Assembly: GCF_900111515.1 (NCBI RefSeq)
Contig: NZ_FOHS01000001.1
Coordinates: 875,419-939,418 of the forward strand
DNA length: 64,000 nt
Reading direction: 5' to 3'
DNA from: Hymenobacter actinosclerus
GTDB lineage: Bacteria > Bacteroidota > Bacteroidia > Cytophagales > Hymenobacteraceae
The position numbers were made by a program, and so were the translations under genes. The notes beneath the pieces were generated by a model. The model searched no databases and had not been told where the DNA came from. It worked only from the letters and a program-made list of their open reading frames with translations. This document shows, in pieces, positions 1 to 8,809 of this stretch; the stretch's first letter is position 1, and every line of letters starts with the position of its first letter.

Positions 1-401
1 TTATGCACAGCTTCGGCGCAATACAGGGTTCGGCTTATGCCAACAGAATCAGAAAAATTTACAAACTGTGAAAAGCTATTTGATTGATAAAGTTTCTTTT
101 TCACAGTGCTATAAAAGCCATAATGATGCTTGAAACTGTCATGGAAAACAATAAATCCTTGCTCGTAGTTGATAGAGTCGGCACTAAAATTTACGTTGTA
201 CTGAAAATTCCATTCGCGGCAACAGTCAGCTGTAACTAACTTATACGGTGCAATAATTGGAATTTCCCAGACATCATCTGGTAAATCATTATCTATATAA
301 AAGCGCGATGATGCGGGTTCTTGACGGAGATAAAGAACTGCTGCCGCTGCTATTATTGCCAATGAGAGTAATCCGACTAATAACTTGCTGGTAACCCTCA
401 T
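1..401 (-). CDS. Partial hypothetical membrane-anchored or secreted protein, cut by the left edge
   Basis: The reading frame is open from an ATG at 401 down to base 1 (133 codons) and runs out of the window, so the C-terminus is missing. The start MRVTSKLLVGLLSLA is followed by more hydrophobic residues up to about residue 25, which looks like an uncleaved anchor or a signal peptide. The rest is polar and aromatic-rich with a Cys-Cys pair near residue 58. I recognise no family. Codon use is strikingly AT-rich (TTA, ATT, AAT, TTT) against the GC-rich neighbours, which suggests recent acquisition. It lies 58 bases downstream of mutA on the same strand, where mutB would usually be expected. Confidence 0.6.
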   Translation of the reverse strand, partial: MRVTSKLLVGLLSLAIIAAAAVLYLRQEPASSRFYIDNDLPDDVWEIPIIAPYKLVTADCCREWNFQYNVNFSADSINYEQGFIVFHDSFKHHYGFYSTVKKKLYQSNSFSQFVNFSDSVGISRTLYCAEAVH

Positions 402-459
402 AGGCTTTTAGTCTACAGATAATTTTGTGAACTAAAATTTAGCTAATGATTATTCACTT

Positions 460-2250
460 CTAACTCTTAATAGGTTTCCCCTGCAAACGGGCCAGCACGT
501 CCTCGGTACTGTAGCCTTCCACCGTGAATTCCTTGAGCCCGAACACCTGCACGGCTTCCTGCATGGTGGCCAGATCGGCGGTGAGCAGGGTGGGGGGCAC
601 GTAGCCCTCTTCGTCGAGCGGCACGCCGCTCACGGTGCGGGCCAGCCGGCCGAACTGCGTGGGTGTGGCGTACATGAGCGTAGCCTGCTCGGCCGAGGAA
701 AACAGCACCGACAGCGTGCCCTCGGGGTGGGCATGGTGCAGTTCGGGCCGCTCCAGCGCCGGCAGGGTCTGCAGAAACGATTCGAGGATAATTTCGTTTG
801 TGTGGGCGCCCAGCAGCACCAGCGCCGCCCGCTTCTTTTTCAGCTCGCGCCGCTCGAAGTGCAGGGCCGTGGCCAGCCGCAGCACCTCGGTGGGGTAGGT
901 GGCCCGGGTGCTATCGAAACCGGGGCTGCGCAGCAGGCGCTTGGGGTTGAAGTCGAACTGTTCCTGGGCGTTCTGGTAGCGGTTGGTGCCGATTACCACC
1001 TGTTCGCCGGTGGCAATGCGCCGGAACTGCGCCTGCGCCGCCTCGTGCAGCAGGGCCAGCACCCGGCCGGTGGCGGCGGGCAGCCCCCCGGCCGCTTCGA
1101 GCTGCTGAAACAGGGCCCAGGCTTCGCGGGCCAGCGTGTCGGTGAGGGTTTCGAGGTAGTAGGAACCCGCGGCCGGGTCCTGCACCTGGCCCAGGTGGGC
1201 CTCCTCGCGCAGCAGCACCGGCAGGTTGCGGGCCAGGCGCTCGGCAAACTCGTTGGGCTCATTAAACAGGCCATCGAAGGTGCCCACACTCACGGCGTCG
1301 GCCCCGCCCAGCACCGCGCTCATGGCCTCGGTAGCGTGGCGCAGCAGGTTGGTGTGCGGGTCGAGGGTGGTCTGGCTCCAGGTGGCAGTGCTGGCGAAAA
1401 TCGTGAGCCGCCCGGCCGCCTCATTCGGCAGCCCGTAGGCGTGCAGCAGCGTGGCCCAGAGCCGGCGCAACGCCCGCAGCTTGGCAATTTCGAAGAAGTA
1501 GTTGGGCGCCACCGCCACATGCAGGTGCAGCGCGGCGGCCACGTCGGCCACCGACAGCTCGTCGGAAGGCAGCGTATTCAGGTAAGCGGCAGCCGTGCTC
1601 AGCGCAAAGGCAATCTGCTGGGAAGTGGTGGCGCCGCGGTTGCCGTAGTAGGCCACATCCAAACCGAGGGCCCGGAACTCGGGCCAGTTGCGGCTGGCGG
1701 CCAGCACCTCGCGCAGCTCCTGCTGCTGGGTCACCAGATCGGGCACATGGTGGGTGATGGGGTCGAGCACCAGAAAGCCGCGCAGCGGCCCCGCTCCGGT
1801 GTCCGTCAGTCGTGCCAGCAGCCCGGCCGCCCCGCGCCGCAGCGAGTAGCCCACGTAGATGTCGGCCAGCGGCAGCTGTTGGGCCAGGTAGTCTACGTCG
1901 AACTCATCGGCCTGTGCCAGCACAAAGTGGGCGCCCTCGGCCCCAAGCTGTAGTGCGGTGGCGGCCCTATCAATGGCCTCGTGGCCGCGGCTGGCGGCCG
2001 GCACCGCGTAGGTGGGCACGTTGCGCCAGGTACCAGCGGGCCGCAGCAGCGGAGCCGGTGCGCCGCCCAGCTGCCCCAGGGCCTCCTGGTGGTAAAAAGG
2101 CTCCACTGCGAAGCCGTCGGGCGTTGGCCAGCGCAGCGTAGCCGGGTCCTGGCCCTTCAGGTCGCGGGTCAGGCGCGCCTGCCACTGGGCGGTGGTCAGG
2201 GGCTGAAATTCGGGAAAGGAAACCGGCACGGGTTGCGGCGAATCGGCCAT
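460..2250 (-). CDS. mutA: Methylmalonyl-CoA mutase, small (beta) subunit
   Basis: 596 residues, the usual size for the small subunit of the heterodimeric mutase that interconverts methylmalonyl-CoA and succinyl-CoA. The N-terminal signature (FPEFQPLTTAQWQARLTRDL, then the GFAVEPFY region) and the TIM-barrel region (NYFFEIAKLRALRRLWA, DPHTNLLRHATEAMSAVLGG, AAGSYYLETLTD) match the family. The C-terminal cobalamin-like domain lacks a DxHxxG cobalt-ligand motif, as expected for the non-catalytic subunit. The catalytic large subunit gene is not seen beside it. A near-consensus -7 box on the minus strand (TATCTTTA) lies at 2297-2304. The adenosyltransferase at 18.0 kb could supply its AdoCbl cofactor. 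Confidence 0.9.
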   Translation of the reverse strand: MADSPQPVPVSFPEFQPLTTAQWQARLTRDLKGQDPATLRWPTPDGFAVEPFYHQEALGQLGGAPAPLLRPAGTWRNVPTYAVPAASRGHEAIDRAATALQLGAEGAHFVLAQADEFDVDYLAQQLPLADIYVGYSLRRGAAGLLARLTDTGAGPLRGFLVLDPITHHVPDLVTQQQELREVLAASRNWPEFRALGLDVAYYGNRGATTSQQIAFALSTAAAYLNTLPSDELSVADVAAALHLHVAVAPNYFFEIAKLRALRRLWATLLHAYGLPNEAAGRLTIFASTATWSQTTLDPHTNLLRHATEAMSAVLGGADAVSVGTFDGLFNEPNEFAERLARNLPVLLREEAHLGQVQDPAAGSYYLETLTDTLAREAWALFQQLEAAGGLPAATGRVLALLHEAAQAQFRRIATGEQVVIGTNRYQNAQEQFDFNPKRLLRSPGFDSTRATYPTEVLRLATALHFERRELKKKRAALVLLGAHTNEIILESFLQTLPALERPELHHAHPEGTLSVLFSSAEQATLMYATPTQFGRLARTVSGVPLDEEGYVPPTLLTADLATMQEAVQVFGLKEFTVEGYSTEDVLARLQGKPIKS

Positions 2251-2327
2251 GAGGCAGCGGGGTGGGGTGGGAAATAAAGCACCCGAAGGCGCGGGTTAAA
2301 GATAGGGGGTAGGGGCCGGAAAATGGG

Positions 2328-2358
2328 TTTGGCGGTGGCAAATGCCCGCAGTATCTTG
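2328..2358 (+). promoter_or_regulatory. Bacteroidota-type promoter of the barrel protein gene
   Basis: TTTG at 2328-2331 is followed after 20 bases by TATCTTG at 2352-2358. This resembles the -33 TTTG / -7 TAnnTTTG promoter of Bacteroidota, with one T missing in the -7 box. It lies 64 bases before the ATG at 2423. Confidence 0.5.
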
Positions 2359-2422
2359 CCGCGTTTCGCGGCCGGCTTCGGCTGGTACTACCCATTTATT
2401 CGTCGTTTTATTTCTGCCCTGA

Positions 2423-3709
2423 ATGCCGAAAAAATTACTCCTGCTCGCCTTAGTGAGTGTTTCCTGCGCGGCTTCGGCCCAAACCAATTTCCGGCCCGGC
2501 TTCGTGCTGACTCCCGCCGGCGACACGCTCCGCGGCGAAGTGGATGCCCGCGGCGCCATCCGCAATGCGCGCCTGGCCCGTTTCCGCGCGGCCCCCGACG
2601 CGGCCATTGTGGAGTACCAGCCCCGGCAGCTGCGTGGCTACGGCTTTGTAGGCGACCGGCTTTACCAGGCCGAAACCGTGCTGCTGGCCGATTCGGTGCC
2701 GCGCCTGGGCCAGCCCTATACCCTGCCCGATACGCTGGCCCGGCACTCGTTTCTGGAGGTTGTGGTGCGCGGCGAACTGAGCCTGCTGTACCTGCGCGAC
2801 GAGCGTAGCTTCGAGCATTACTACGTGCAGCTGTCCGGTCAGCCTCCGCAGGAGCTGGTGCAGAAAATTTCGTTCGTTTCAACCAGCACGGGCACTGCCG
2901 GGGGCACGGCCGTGCGCCACAAGTCGGACGACTACCGCCGCACGCTGGCCGCCTCCACCCAGCGCTGCCTGGCCGTTCAGCCGGCCATAACCAAAGTCAG
3001 CCTGGACCTCAACAGCCTGAGCCGCGTGGTAGCACAATACAACGAGTGCGTGGGCAGCGCCATCATCAAGCCGGCACCTGCCACCCGCCGCAACCACGTG
3101 CAGCTGGGCCTTGTGGCAGGCGCCGAAACCAGCCGCCTGACCCTGAACGATAATTTTTTTGGCCGCGACCGAACCCTGAAAACCACCAGCAACCAGGTGA
3201 GTCCGGTAGTGGGTCTGGCCCTCAACTTCCGGCTGTCCGGCATCAACAAGGCCCTTTCGGCCCGGCTCGAAGCTTTCTACGAGTCGCAGGACTACCTGGC
3301 GCGCCAGGCCCTGGCCACGCCCGGTTTTTACCAGGAATACCGGGTGAAGATGACCAGCATCCGGGTGCCGCTACTGGTGCGCTACACGTACCCGCGCGGC
3401 GCCATCCGCCCCTTTGCGCAGGTGGGCTACGGCTTCGCCCAACTGCTCAGAAACGATAATGAAGGCCGGCAGACGCGCACGCCTGCTGTGGCCGGCTACC
3501 AGGATGGGGACTGGAAACAGCTGGTGGTGCCACGCAAACTGGAGCAGGGCGTTATTGGCAGCATCGGGGTATCAACTGCCCGGGCCAACCAGCGCAACAT
3601 GGCGGCCGAGCTGCGCTACGAACGGTCAGACGGCTTCAGCGACTCGTTCGACTTTGGCAGCCGCGTCAACCGGTTCTACCTGCTGCTCAGCTACGACCTG
3701 ACCAAGTAG
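2423..3709 (+). CDS. Secreted outer-membrane beta-barrel protein of unknown role
   Basis: 428 residues. A cleavable signal peptide (MPKKLLLLALVSVSCAASAQ) precedes an N-terminal domain (FVLTPAGDTLRGEVDARG) seen in many Bacteroidota porin-like proteins. The C-terminal half, from about residue 220, has alternating polar/aromatic strands (NHVQLGLVAGAETSRLTL, IRPFAQVGYGFAQLL) and ends FYLLLSYDLTK, typical of an outer-membrane PorT/OMP_b-brl fold. The gene stands alone behind its own promoter and diverges from mutA. No substrate can be read from the sequence. Confidence 0.7.
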   Translation: MPKKLLLLALVSVSCAASAQTNFRPGFVLTPAGDTLRGEVDARGAIRNARLARFRAAPDAAIVEYQPRQLRGYGFVGDRLYQAETVLLADSVPRLGQPYTLPDTLARHSFLEVVVRGELSLLYLRDERSFEHYYVQLSGQPPQELVQKISFVSTSTGTAGGTAVRHKSDDYRRTLAASTQRCLAVQPAITKVSLDLNSLSRVVAQYNECVGSAIIKPAPATRRNHVQLGLVAGAETSRLTLNDNFFGRDRTLKTTSNQVSPVVGLALNFRLSGINKALSARLEAFYESQDYLARQALATPGFYQEYRVKMTSIRVPLLVRYTYPRGAIRPFAQVGYGFAQLLRNDNEGRQTRTPAVAGYQDGDWKQLVVPRKLEQGVIGSIGVSTARANQRNMAAELRYERSDGFSDSFDFGSRVNRFYLLLSYDLTK

Positions 3710-3805
3710 CCCAACCGGTTTGCACCACGGCTGGTAGCGAAGGCAGATGCCTTTCCGCCACCGGCCGTTTCGCGTCTGTCCCCGACGATTCCGGCCCCAT
3801 TGGCG

Positions 3806-3813
3806 TACCTTTG
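3806..3813 (+). promoter_or_regulatory. -7 promoter element, TACCTTTG
   Basis: A perfect TAnnTTTG box 28 bases before the ATG of the 5'-nucleotidase C-terminal-domain gene. No good -33 TTTG is seen 19-21 bases upstream. Confidence 0.5.
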
Positions 3814-3841
3814 GGGCCGGCTTTTCTTTTGCTGACTCCCC

Positions 3842-4606
3842 ATGCGTACTCTTCGTTCTTCTATTGCGGCCCTGGGCCTGCTGGCTGCCGTGGCACTCAC
3901 TCCGGCCTGCCAGCGGGCCGTTTACCAGCCCCAGGCCCGGCTGGCGCCCGTTACGGCCCAGCCCGTCGGCAAATCCATCCCCGACGATGCCCGCGCCACG
4001 GCCACCATCGTGCCCTACCGCGAGAAAGTAGTGTCGCAGATGATGACCGTGCTCGGCAACGCGCCAGTGGCCCTGACCAAGAACTCGGGCGAGTCGCTGC
4101 TGTCTAACTTCGTGGCCGATTTGCAGCGCACCGAAGCCAGCAAGGCGCTGGGGCGGCCCATTCCGCTGGGCGTGATGACCAACGGCGGCCTGCGGGCCCC
4201 CATTCCGGCCGGACCCGTGACGGTGGGCACGGTGTTCGAGCTGATGCCGTTTGAAAATCAGCTGGTCGTGCTCGACGCGCCCGGCCCCGTGGTGCAGCAG
4301 CTCTTCGACTACGCGGCCCGCACTAAAATGGCCGTTTCGGGCGCTACGTTCACGGTTACGCCCGAGGGCAAACCCAGCGCCATCCTCATTGGCGGCCAGC
4401 CCTTCGACGCCTCCCGCAACTACCCGATTGCCATTTCCGACTACCTGGCCGGCGGCGGCGACGCCATGGCCTTCTTCAAGCCGCTCAAGCCCGAAGGCAC
4501 CGGCGTGCTGCTGCGCAATGCCATCATGGACTACATCAAACAGCAAACCGCCCAGGGCAAGCCTGTTCAAGCTGCCATCGAAGGACGCGTAAAGCTGAGC
4601 CAGTAA
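3842..4606 (+). CDS. 5'-nucleotidase C-terminal-domain lipoprotein
   Basis: 254 residues with a lipoprotein signal (MRTLRSSIAALGLLAAVALTPAC, lipid-carrying Cys at about 23). The remainder resembles the substrate-binding C-terminal domain of UshA-type 5'-nucleotidases: NSGESLLSNFVADLQR, MTNGGLRAPIPAGPVTVG, ELMPFENQLVVLD and YPIAISDYLAGGGDAM are recognisable family blocks. It has no metallophosphatase half. The next gene on the same strand encodes exactly that half, so the two products probably work as a two-polypeptide periplasmic nucleotidase or sugar-phosphate hydrolase, one lipid-anchored and one exported through Tat. Confidence 0.85.
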   Translation: MRTLRSSIAALGLLAAVALTPACQRAVYQPQARLAPVTAQPVGKSIPDDARATATIVPYREKVVSQMMTVLGNAPVALTKNSGESLLSNFVADLQRTEASKALGRPIPLGVMTNGGLRAPIPAGPVTVGTVFELMPFENQLVVLDAPGPVVQQLFDYAARTKMAVSGATFTVTPEGKPSAILIGGQPFDASRNYPIAISDYLAGGGDAMAFFKPLKPEGTGVLLRNAIMDYIKQQTAQGKPVQAAIEGRVKLSQ

Positions 4607-4786
4607 CCAACGCGCTGGTTTTTGCCCACTGGCTGCGCTGGCGCTGCTGCCGTAATTAGCTGCCCGGCAGGCAACGGCCAACAGCAAAACGCCCGTCCGC
4701 TGGAGGGCCGTGAGGTGTCGGATGCCATTCCAGGCACCACCCGCAAAGCCTTTCGGTTCTCTTCTTGTTCTTTATATGCTGACTCC

Positions 4787-4830
4787 CGAATCAGCGTAAT
4801 CACCCTAATCAACGAAAATCAGTGATTAAC
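4787..4830 (+). repeat. Single-arm interspersed word overlapping a start codon
   Basis: A stretch built from short AATCA/AATCAG-like words ends on the GTG start of the metallophosphatase gene. It resembles in style the words in the hairpin at 30.6-30.8 kb but has no inverted partner nearby. Low confidence, because the similarity is one of style rather than a long exact match. Confidence 0.35.
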
Positions 4831-5757
4831 CGGCGCGAATTTCTGAAGTACACCGGCCTGGGCGTAGCCTCGCTGGGCGTGATGGGCGCGGCCTCGGTAC
4901 CGGCGCTGGCCGGCACCGACGATAAAGCGGTGCGCCTGACCATTCTGCACACCAACGATATGCACTCGCGCATTGAGCCGTTTCCGGACAATGCGGCGCA
5001 GTGGGCCGGCATGGGCGGCATGGCCCGGCGCGCCGCCCTCATTGCGCAGGTGCGCCAACAGGAGCCCAACGTGCTGCTGCTCGATTCGGGCGACATCTGG
5101 CAGGGCACGCCGTACTTCAACTTCTTTCAGGGCGAGCTGGAGTTCAAGCTGATGAGCCAGATGGCCTACGACGCCAGCACCCTGGGCAACCACGACTTCG
5201 ATAACGGCCTGGAGGGCCTGCACAAGCAGCTGCCCCACGCCACGTTCCCCTTCCTGAGCGCCAACTACGATTTCACCGGCACGGTACTGGCCGGCCGCTT
5301 TCAGCCATATAAAGTGTTCGAAAAGCAGGGTGTGCGCATCGGCGTATTCGGCGTAGGCATTGAAATGGCCGGACTGGTGGAAGACAAGAACTTCGGCGCC
5401 ACCAAGTACCTCGACCCCGTAGCCGTGGCTCGCGACATGGTAACGCGCCTGCGCGGGGCCGAACGTTGCGATATGGTGATCTGCCTCTCGCACCTGGGCT
5501 ATAAGTACCAGGGCGACAAAATCGACGACTGTAAGCTGGCGGCCCAGGTGGCCGGCATCGATCTGATACTGGGCGGCCACACCCACACGTTCCTGGACAA
5601 GCCCGAGCCCGTGGCCGGCCCCAATGGCCACACTACGCTCATCAACCAGGTTGGCTGGTCGGGCATCAATCTGGGCCGCATCGACTACGCGTTTGCCCGC
5701 AAATCGCGTCGGCCTACGGTGGCCGCTACGGTGGTGCTTCCGGTTTCGGCGGCGTAG
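4822..5757 (+). CDS. Tat-exported metallophosphatase, 5'-nucleotidase N-terminal half
   Basis: 311 residues with a GTG start, chosen because it keeps the twin-arginine signal NRREFLKYTGLGVASLG intact. Metallophosphatase motifs appear in order: LHTNDMHSRI (residues 35-44), DSGDIWQGT, TLGNHDFDNG, LSHLGYK and GGHTHTF. This is the dinuclear-metal catalytic domain of the UshA family and it stops where the C-terminal domain would begin. The preceding gene carries that missing domain, 215 bases upstream. Hydrolysis of extracellular nucleotides for phosphate or nucleoside scavenging is the likely role. Confidence 0.88.
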   Translation: MINRREFLKYTGLGVASLGVMGAASVPALAGTDDKAVRLTILHTNDMHSRIEPFPDNAAQWAGMGGMARRAALIAQVRQQEPNVLLLDSGDIWQGTPYFNFFQGELEFKLMSQMAYDASTLGNHDFDNGLEGLHKQLPHATFPFLSANYDFTGTVLAGRFQPYKVFEKQGVRIGVFGVGIEMAGLVEDKNFGATKYLDPVAVARDMVTRLRGAERCDMVICLSHLGYKYQGDKIDDCKLAAQVAGIDLILGGHTHTFLDKPEPVAGPNGHTTLINQVGWSGINLGRIDYAFARKSRRPTVAATVVLPVSAA

Positions 5758-5830
5758 CGCAGGGGCGGGATGACGGATGTGTTAAAATGGAATGAAATAC
5801 AAGACCACCAAGGGTTTTTTGTCTCCTGAG

Positions 5831-5839
5831 TTTTCCACA
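5831..5839 (+). promoter_or_regulatory. Possible DnaA box upstream of dnaA
   Basis: TTTTCCACA is one base from TTATCCACA and lies 97 bases before the dnaA start. A single box could serve autoregulation. No cluster of boxes indicates an origin here. Confidence 0.35.
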
Positions 5840-5935
5840 TTTTTGTCTCCCTCTAAAAAAAAGGCGGTGTTGCAGCGCCCAATATATCTGCCCTGTTCTC
5901 ACCCGCACCCCCGTTGCTTTTGCCCTGCTTAGTTG

Positions 5936-7435
5936 ATGTCGAAGGATTGCCATACGGTCTGGGCTAATTGTCTTCGCGTCATCAAATCAACGATTGGTGA
6001 GCAGAGCTACCGCACATGGTTTCAGCCCATTGTGCCGGTGCAGCTGCATAATAATGTGCTCCTGATTCAGGTGCCGAGCACGTATTTCTACGAGTTTCTG
6101 GAGGAGCACTACGTCGAGGAGCTCAAGCGCGCCATTCATCAGGAGCTGGGCCTGGAAGGGCGGCTGGAGTACAGCATCGTGGTAGACCAGGGCAATGCCC
6201 AGCAGAAGCCGCGCACCCTCAACCTGCCCACTGCCCACCGCGCCGCCGGCCCGGTCGCCTCCACAACGGCCGCGGCCGCCTCGCTGGCCCAAAGCGCCCA
6301 GACGTCCTCGGCCCGTAACACGGCCGCCGCCTCCGTGCGGCCCGCGCCGGCCCCCAACATCCTGCGCAACCCTTTCGAGGCCAGCAAAAGCATCGACCGC
6401 GACTACCTGAAGTCGCAGCTCAACGCCACCTACACCTTCGAAAACTACATCGAAGGCGACTGTAACCGCCTCTCGCGCTCGGCCGGGCTGGCCGTGGCCA
6501 ACAAGCCGGGCACCACCAGCTTCAATCCGCTCATGATTTATGGCGGCGTGGGTTTGGGCAAAACCCATCTGGTGCAGGCCATCGGCAACCACATCAAGGC
6601 CACCAACGCCGACAAGTTCGTGCTCTACGTGTCGGCCGAGAAGTTCACCAACCAGTTCATTGAAAGCCTGCGCTCCAACCAGGTCCAGGATTTCGCCAAC
6701 TTCTACCTGCTGGTCGATATTCTGATTCTCGACGACGTGCAGTTTCTGTCGGGCAAGGACAAAACGCAGGAGATGTTCTTCCACATCTTCAACCACCTGC
6801 ACCAGGCCGGCAAGCAGATTGTGATGACCTCCGACCGCCCCCCGCGCGATTTGGTAGGCCTCGAAGACCGGCTGCTCTCCCGTTTTAAGTGGGGCCTGAC
6901 GGCTGATTTGCAGAGTCCCGACTTCGAGACGCGCATGGCCATCATCCAGAACAAGATGCAGCAGGACGGCATCGATATTCCGCCGCAGGTGGTGGAGTAC
7001 CTGGCCCACTCGGTGAACACCAACGTGCGCGAGCTGGAAGGCGTGCTGATTTCGCTGGTGGCTCAGAGCAGCCTCAACCGCCGCGAAATCGACCTCGAAA
7101 TGGCCAAGCAGGCCCTGCGCCACATTATTGAGGAAGTGGAAGCCGAGGTCAACCTCGACTTCATCCAGAAAACCTGCGCCGAGTATTTCAGCGTGCCGCT
7201 GGAGCTGCTCAAGGCCAAAACCCGCAAAAAGGAGGTGGTAACGGCCCGGCAGGTGGCCATGTACTTCGCCAAGGAGCACACCAGCCACTCGCTCAAAAGT
7301 ATCGGCCACCACTTCGGCGGCCGCGACCACAGCACCGTCATCCACTCGGTGCAAACCGTTTCCGACCTCATCGACTCCGATAAGTCGTTCCGCTCCACCA
7401 TCGTAGAGCTGCGCAAGAAGTTTGCCGGCCGGTGA
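5936..7435 (+). CDS. dnaA: Chromosomal replication initiator protein DnaA
   Basis: 499 residues from the ATG at 5936; a TTG one codon upstream is an alternative start. Domain I (about 1-85, [21 protein letters not shown]) is followed by an Ala/Ser/Thr-rich linker (about 100-150) and the AAA+ domain III with Walker [18 protein letters not shown], Walker [10 protein letters not shown] and sensor region [11 protein letters not shown]. Domain IV carries the DNA-binding signature [12 protein letters not shown] near the end. It binds DnaA boxes and opens the origin. It stands alone without dnaN, recF or gyrB. It ends 9 bases before the first arm of a 46-bp perfect hairpin. Confidence 0.98.
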   Translation: MSKDCHTVWANCLRVIKSTIGEQSYRTWFQPIVPVQLHNNVLLIQVPSTYFYEFLEEHYVEELKRAIHQELGLEGRLEYSIVVDQGNAQQKPRTLNLPTAHRAAGPVASTTAAAASLAQSAQTSSARNTAAASVRPAPAPNILRNPFEASKSIDRDYLKSQLNATYTFENYIEGDCNRLSRSAGLAVANKPGTTSFNPLMIYGGVGLGKTHLVQAIGNHIKATNADKFVLYVSAEKFTNQFIESLRSNQVQDFANFYLLVDILILDDVQFLSGKDKTQEMFFHIFNHLHQAGKQIVMTSDRPPRDLVGLEDRLLSRFKWGLTADLQSPDFETRMAIIQNKMQQDGIDIPPQVVEYLAHSVNTNVRELEGVLISLVAQSSLNRREIDLEMAKQALRHIIEEVEAEVNLDFIQKTCAEYFSVPLELLKAKTRKKEVVTARQVAMYFAKEHTSHSLKSIGHHFGGRDHSTVIHSVQTVSDLIDSDKSFRSTIVELRKKFAGR

Positions 7436-7443
7436 GTTCTGGA

Positions 7444-7590
7444 AAGCTGCAAGCCTCAAGCGACAAGCGGCAAGTCTGACGGCCTGTTACCCTCAATAAA
7501 ACAATCGACTCAGTTACGATAACAAGGTCATTGTTTTAACAGGATAACAGGCCGTCAGACTTGCCGCTTGTCGCTTGAGGCTTGCAGCTT
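7444..7590. repeat. Long perfect hairpin between convergent genes (46-bp arms)
   Basis: Arms 7444-7489 and 7545-7590 are perfect inverted copies, 46 bases each, built from AAGC-type words. The 55-base spacer holds a second inverted repeat (TAAAACAAT / ATTGTTTTA), so the fold is nested. It fills the space between dnaA (ends 7435) and the convergent gene ending at 7598. No U tract follows either arm, so it is not a plain Rho-independent terminator. Confidence 0.9.
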
Positions 7591-7597
7591 CCAAGAA

Positions 7598-8071
7598 TCA
7601 ATCCCTCAGCGGGATGTTGTGTTTGGCGGCGAAGGCCTGTACCTGGTCGCGCATGAGGCGGCGGCGTTTCAGGCCCCGTATCTGGCGCAGGCTCAGGGAG
7701 TGCGAATTGCCGTCGGTCAGGCGCAGGCGCAGCTGCTGGCCGCCCAGCTCCAGGGCGCTGATGGTTTCGGCAGCAAAGGCCTGCTTGGCTTTAAACAGTC
7801 CTTCCTTGTGCACAATGTAGCCGGGCGTAAACTCCAGATAGCTCTGGGTACCGAAAATGGGCGCGTTGTGCACCAGCACGTAGCCCAGGTACACAAGGCT
7901 GAATACCAGAAACACGTAGTGCAGGAAGTACATGTCGGTGGCCCCCGCATCGGTTACAATCAGCGAAACCGTGTAGGCCACCCACATCAAACCCAGAAAA
8001 ATCTGACCCCAGAAGGGAATGCGCTGCGTATTGGCGGGCCGAAGACGGACTCGGGTAGAATTAGGGTTCAT
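7598..8071 (-). CDS. Small two-helix membrane protein of unknown function
   Basis: 157 residues. Two hydrophobic helices at about 24-44 (FWGQIFLGLMWVAYTVSLIV) and 50-68 (FLHYVFLVFSLVYLGYVLV) are followed by a soluble C-terminal part with a PH-like pattern (YIVHKEGLFKAKQAF, ISALELGGQQLRLRL). A basic stretch (RQIRGLKRRRLMRDQ) lies near the end. I do not recognise the family. A near-consensus -7 box on the minus strand lies at 8101-8108. Confidence 0.65.
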   Translation of the reverse strand: MNPNSTRVRLRPANTQRIPFWGQIFLGLMWVAYTVSLIVTDAGATDMYFLHYVFLVFSLVYLGYVLVHNAPIFGTQSYLEFTPGYIVHKEGLFKAKQAFAAETISALELGGQQLRLRLTDGNSHSLSLRQIRGLKRRRLMRDQVQAFAAKHNIPLRD

Positions 8072-8149
8072 AGGGGGCGGGAGAGAGCCAAAAGAAGCGG
8101 TAAAAGTAAGGAGTTGTTTTCAGTTGCCCGGCTTGCTACTGCCCAACGT

Positions 8150-8195
8150 GCGGCCGCCGGCCGTCGGGAACAAGAGCCCGACGGCCGGCGGCCGC
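8150..8195. repeat. Perfect 19-bp all-GC hairpin
   Basis: Arms 8150-8168 and 8177-8195 are perfect inverted copies with an 8-base loop. It lies 22 bases past the 3' end of osmC. No T run follows on the minus strand, so termination is uncertain. Confidence 0.75.
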
Positions 8196-8216
8196 AGAAA
8201 AAACGGTTGCTCAGCG

Positions 8217-8645
8217 CTACTTCAGCTTCGCCGCGGCCAGCTCCATTTCGGGCACCGCCTTCAGCAGCTGCGACATGGGGCAGTTCTCCTTCGCCTTCTC
8301 GGCGTACTGCTGAAACTCCTCGGGCGAGAGGCCTGCCACTTCGCCCTCGGTGCTGAGGCTGATTTTAACGACTTTCGGCACTTCGCCCGAGGTATCCAGC
8401 GTAACCTTCGACTCGGTTTTAATCTGCTTAACCTGCTTGCCGTCCTTGGTGAGGATGCTGGTCAGGAACATGGTGAAGCAGCCGGCGTGGGCCGCGCCGA
8501 TCAGCTCTTCGGGGTTGGTGCCCTTCTCGCCCTTGAAGCGGGCCCCCGTCGAGTAAGGGGCTTTCACGGTCCCGCTTTGGGTGGTTATTTCGCCGCTGCC
8601 TTTGATGTCGCCGTTCCAGACGGCTGTTCCGCGTTGGTTGATCAT
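8217..8645 (-). CDS. osmC: OsmC-family peroxidase
   Basis: 142 residues, the normal length for OsmC/Ohr proteins, which reduce organic hydroperoxides in the cytoplasm. The two redox cysteines are in the expected contexts: HAGCFTMF (Cys56) and KENCPMSQLL (Cys122). The N-terminus (TAVWNGDIKGSGEITTQSG) and the NPEELIGAAHAGC block favour the OsmC subgroup over Ohr. It diverges from the GH3-like gene with about 165 bases between starts. I see no regulator next to it. Confidence 0.9.
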   Translation of the reverse strand: MINQRGTAVWNGDIKGSGEITTQSGTVKAPYSTGARFKGEKGTNPEELIGAAHAGCFTMFLTSILTKDGKQVKQIKTESKVTLDTSGEVPKVVKISLSTEGEVAGLSPEEFQQYAEKAKENCPMSQLLKAVPEMELAAAKLK

Positions 8646-8754
8646 GGGTGGTGGGGTTGATAGTGGTAATTACAGGTTGGTAGCTCAGCATACGCGGGCC
8701 GGCGGCGAAAGGATAGTCCGTAGCGCCGCTGCTCTTATATATAAGGACGGCGGG

Positions 8755-8762
8755 TATCTTTG
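8755..8762 (+). promoter_or_regulatory. -7 promoter element, TATCTTTG
   Basis: A perfect TAnnTTTG box 47 bases before the ATG of the GH3-like gene. The -33 region has no clear TTTG. Confidence 0.5.
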
Positions 8763-8809
8763 GCTAACTGCCCCCGCTAGCCTGCAGTTTATCTACTTAA
8801 TCTCCATGT

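Noticed and set aside
727..1953. Long plus-strand frame opposite mutA
   Set aside because: It is antisense to a clear mutA, has no family signature, and high-GC genes routinely open long frames on the other strand.
5758..5935. Replication origin next to dnaA
   Set aside because: Only one weak DnaA-like box is present and no AT-rich unwinding cluster; dnaA and oriC are often apart in this phylum.
5987..7459. 490-codon minus-strand frame opposite dnaA
   Set aside because: Shadow of dnaA; composition is what results from reading dnaA codons backwards, with no motif.
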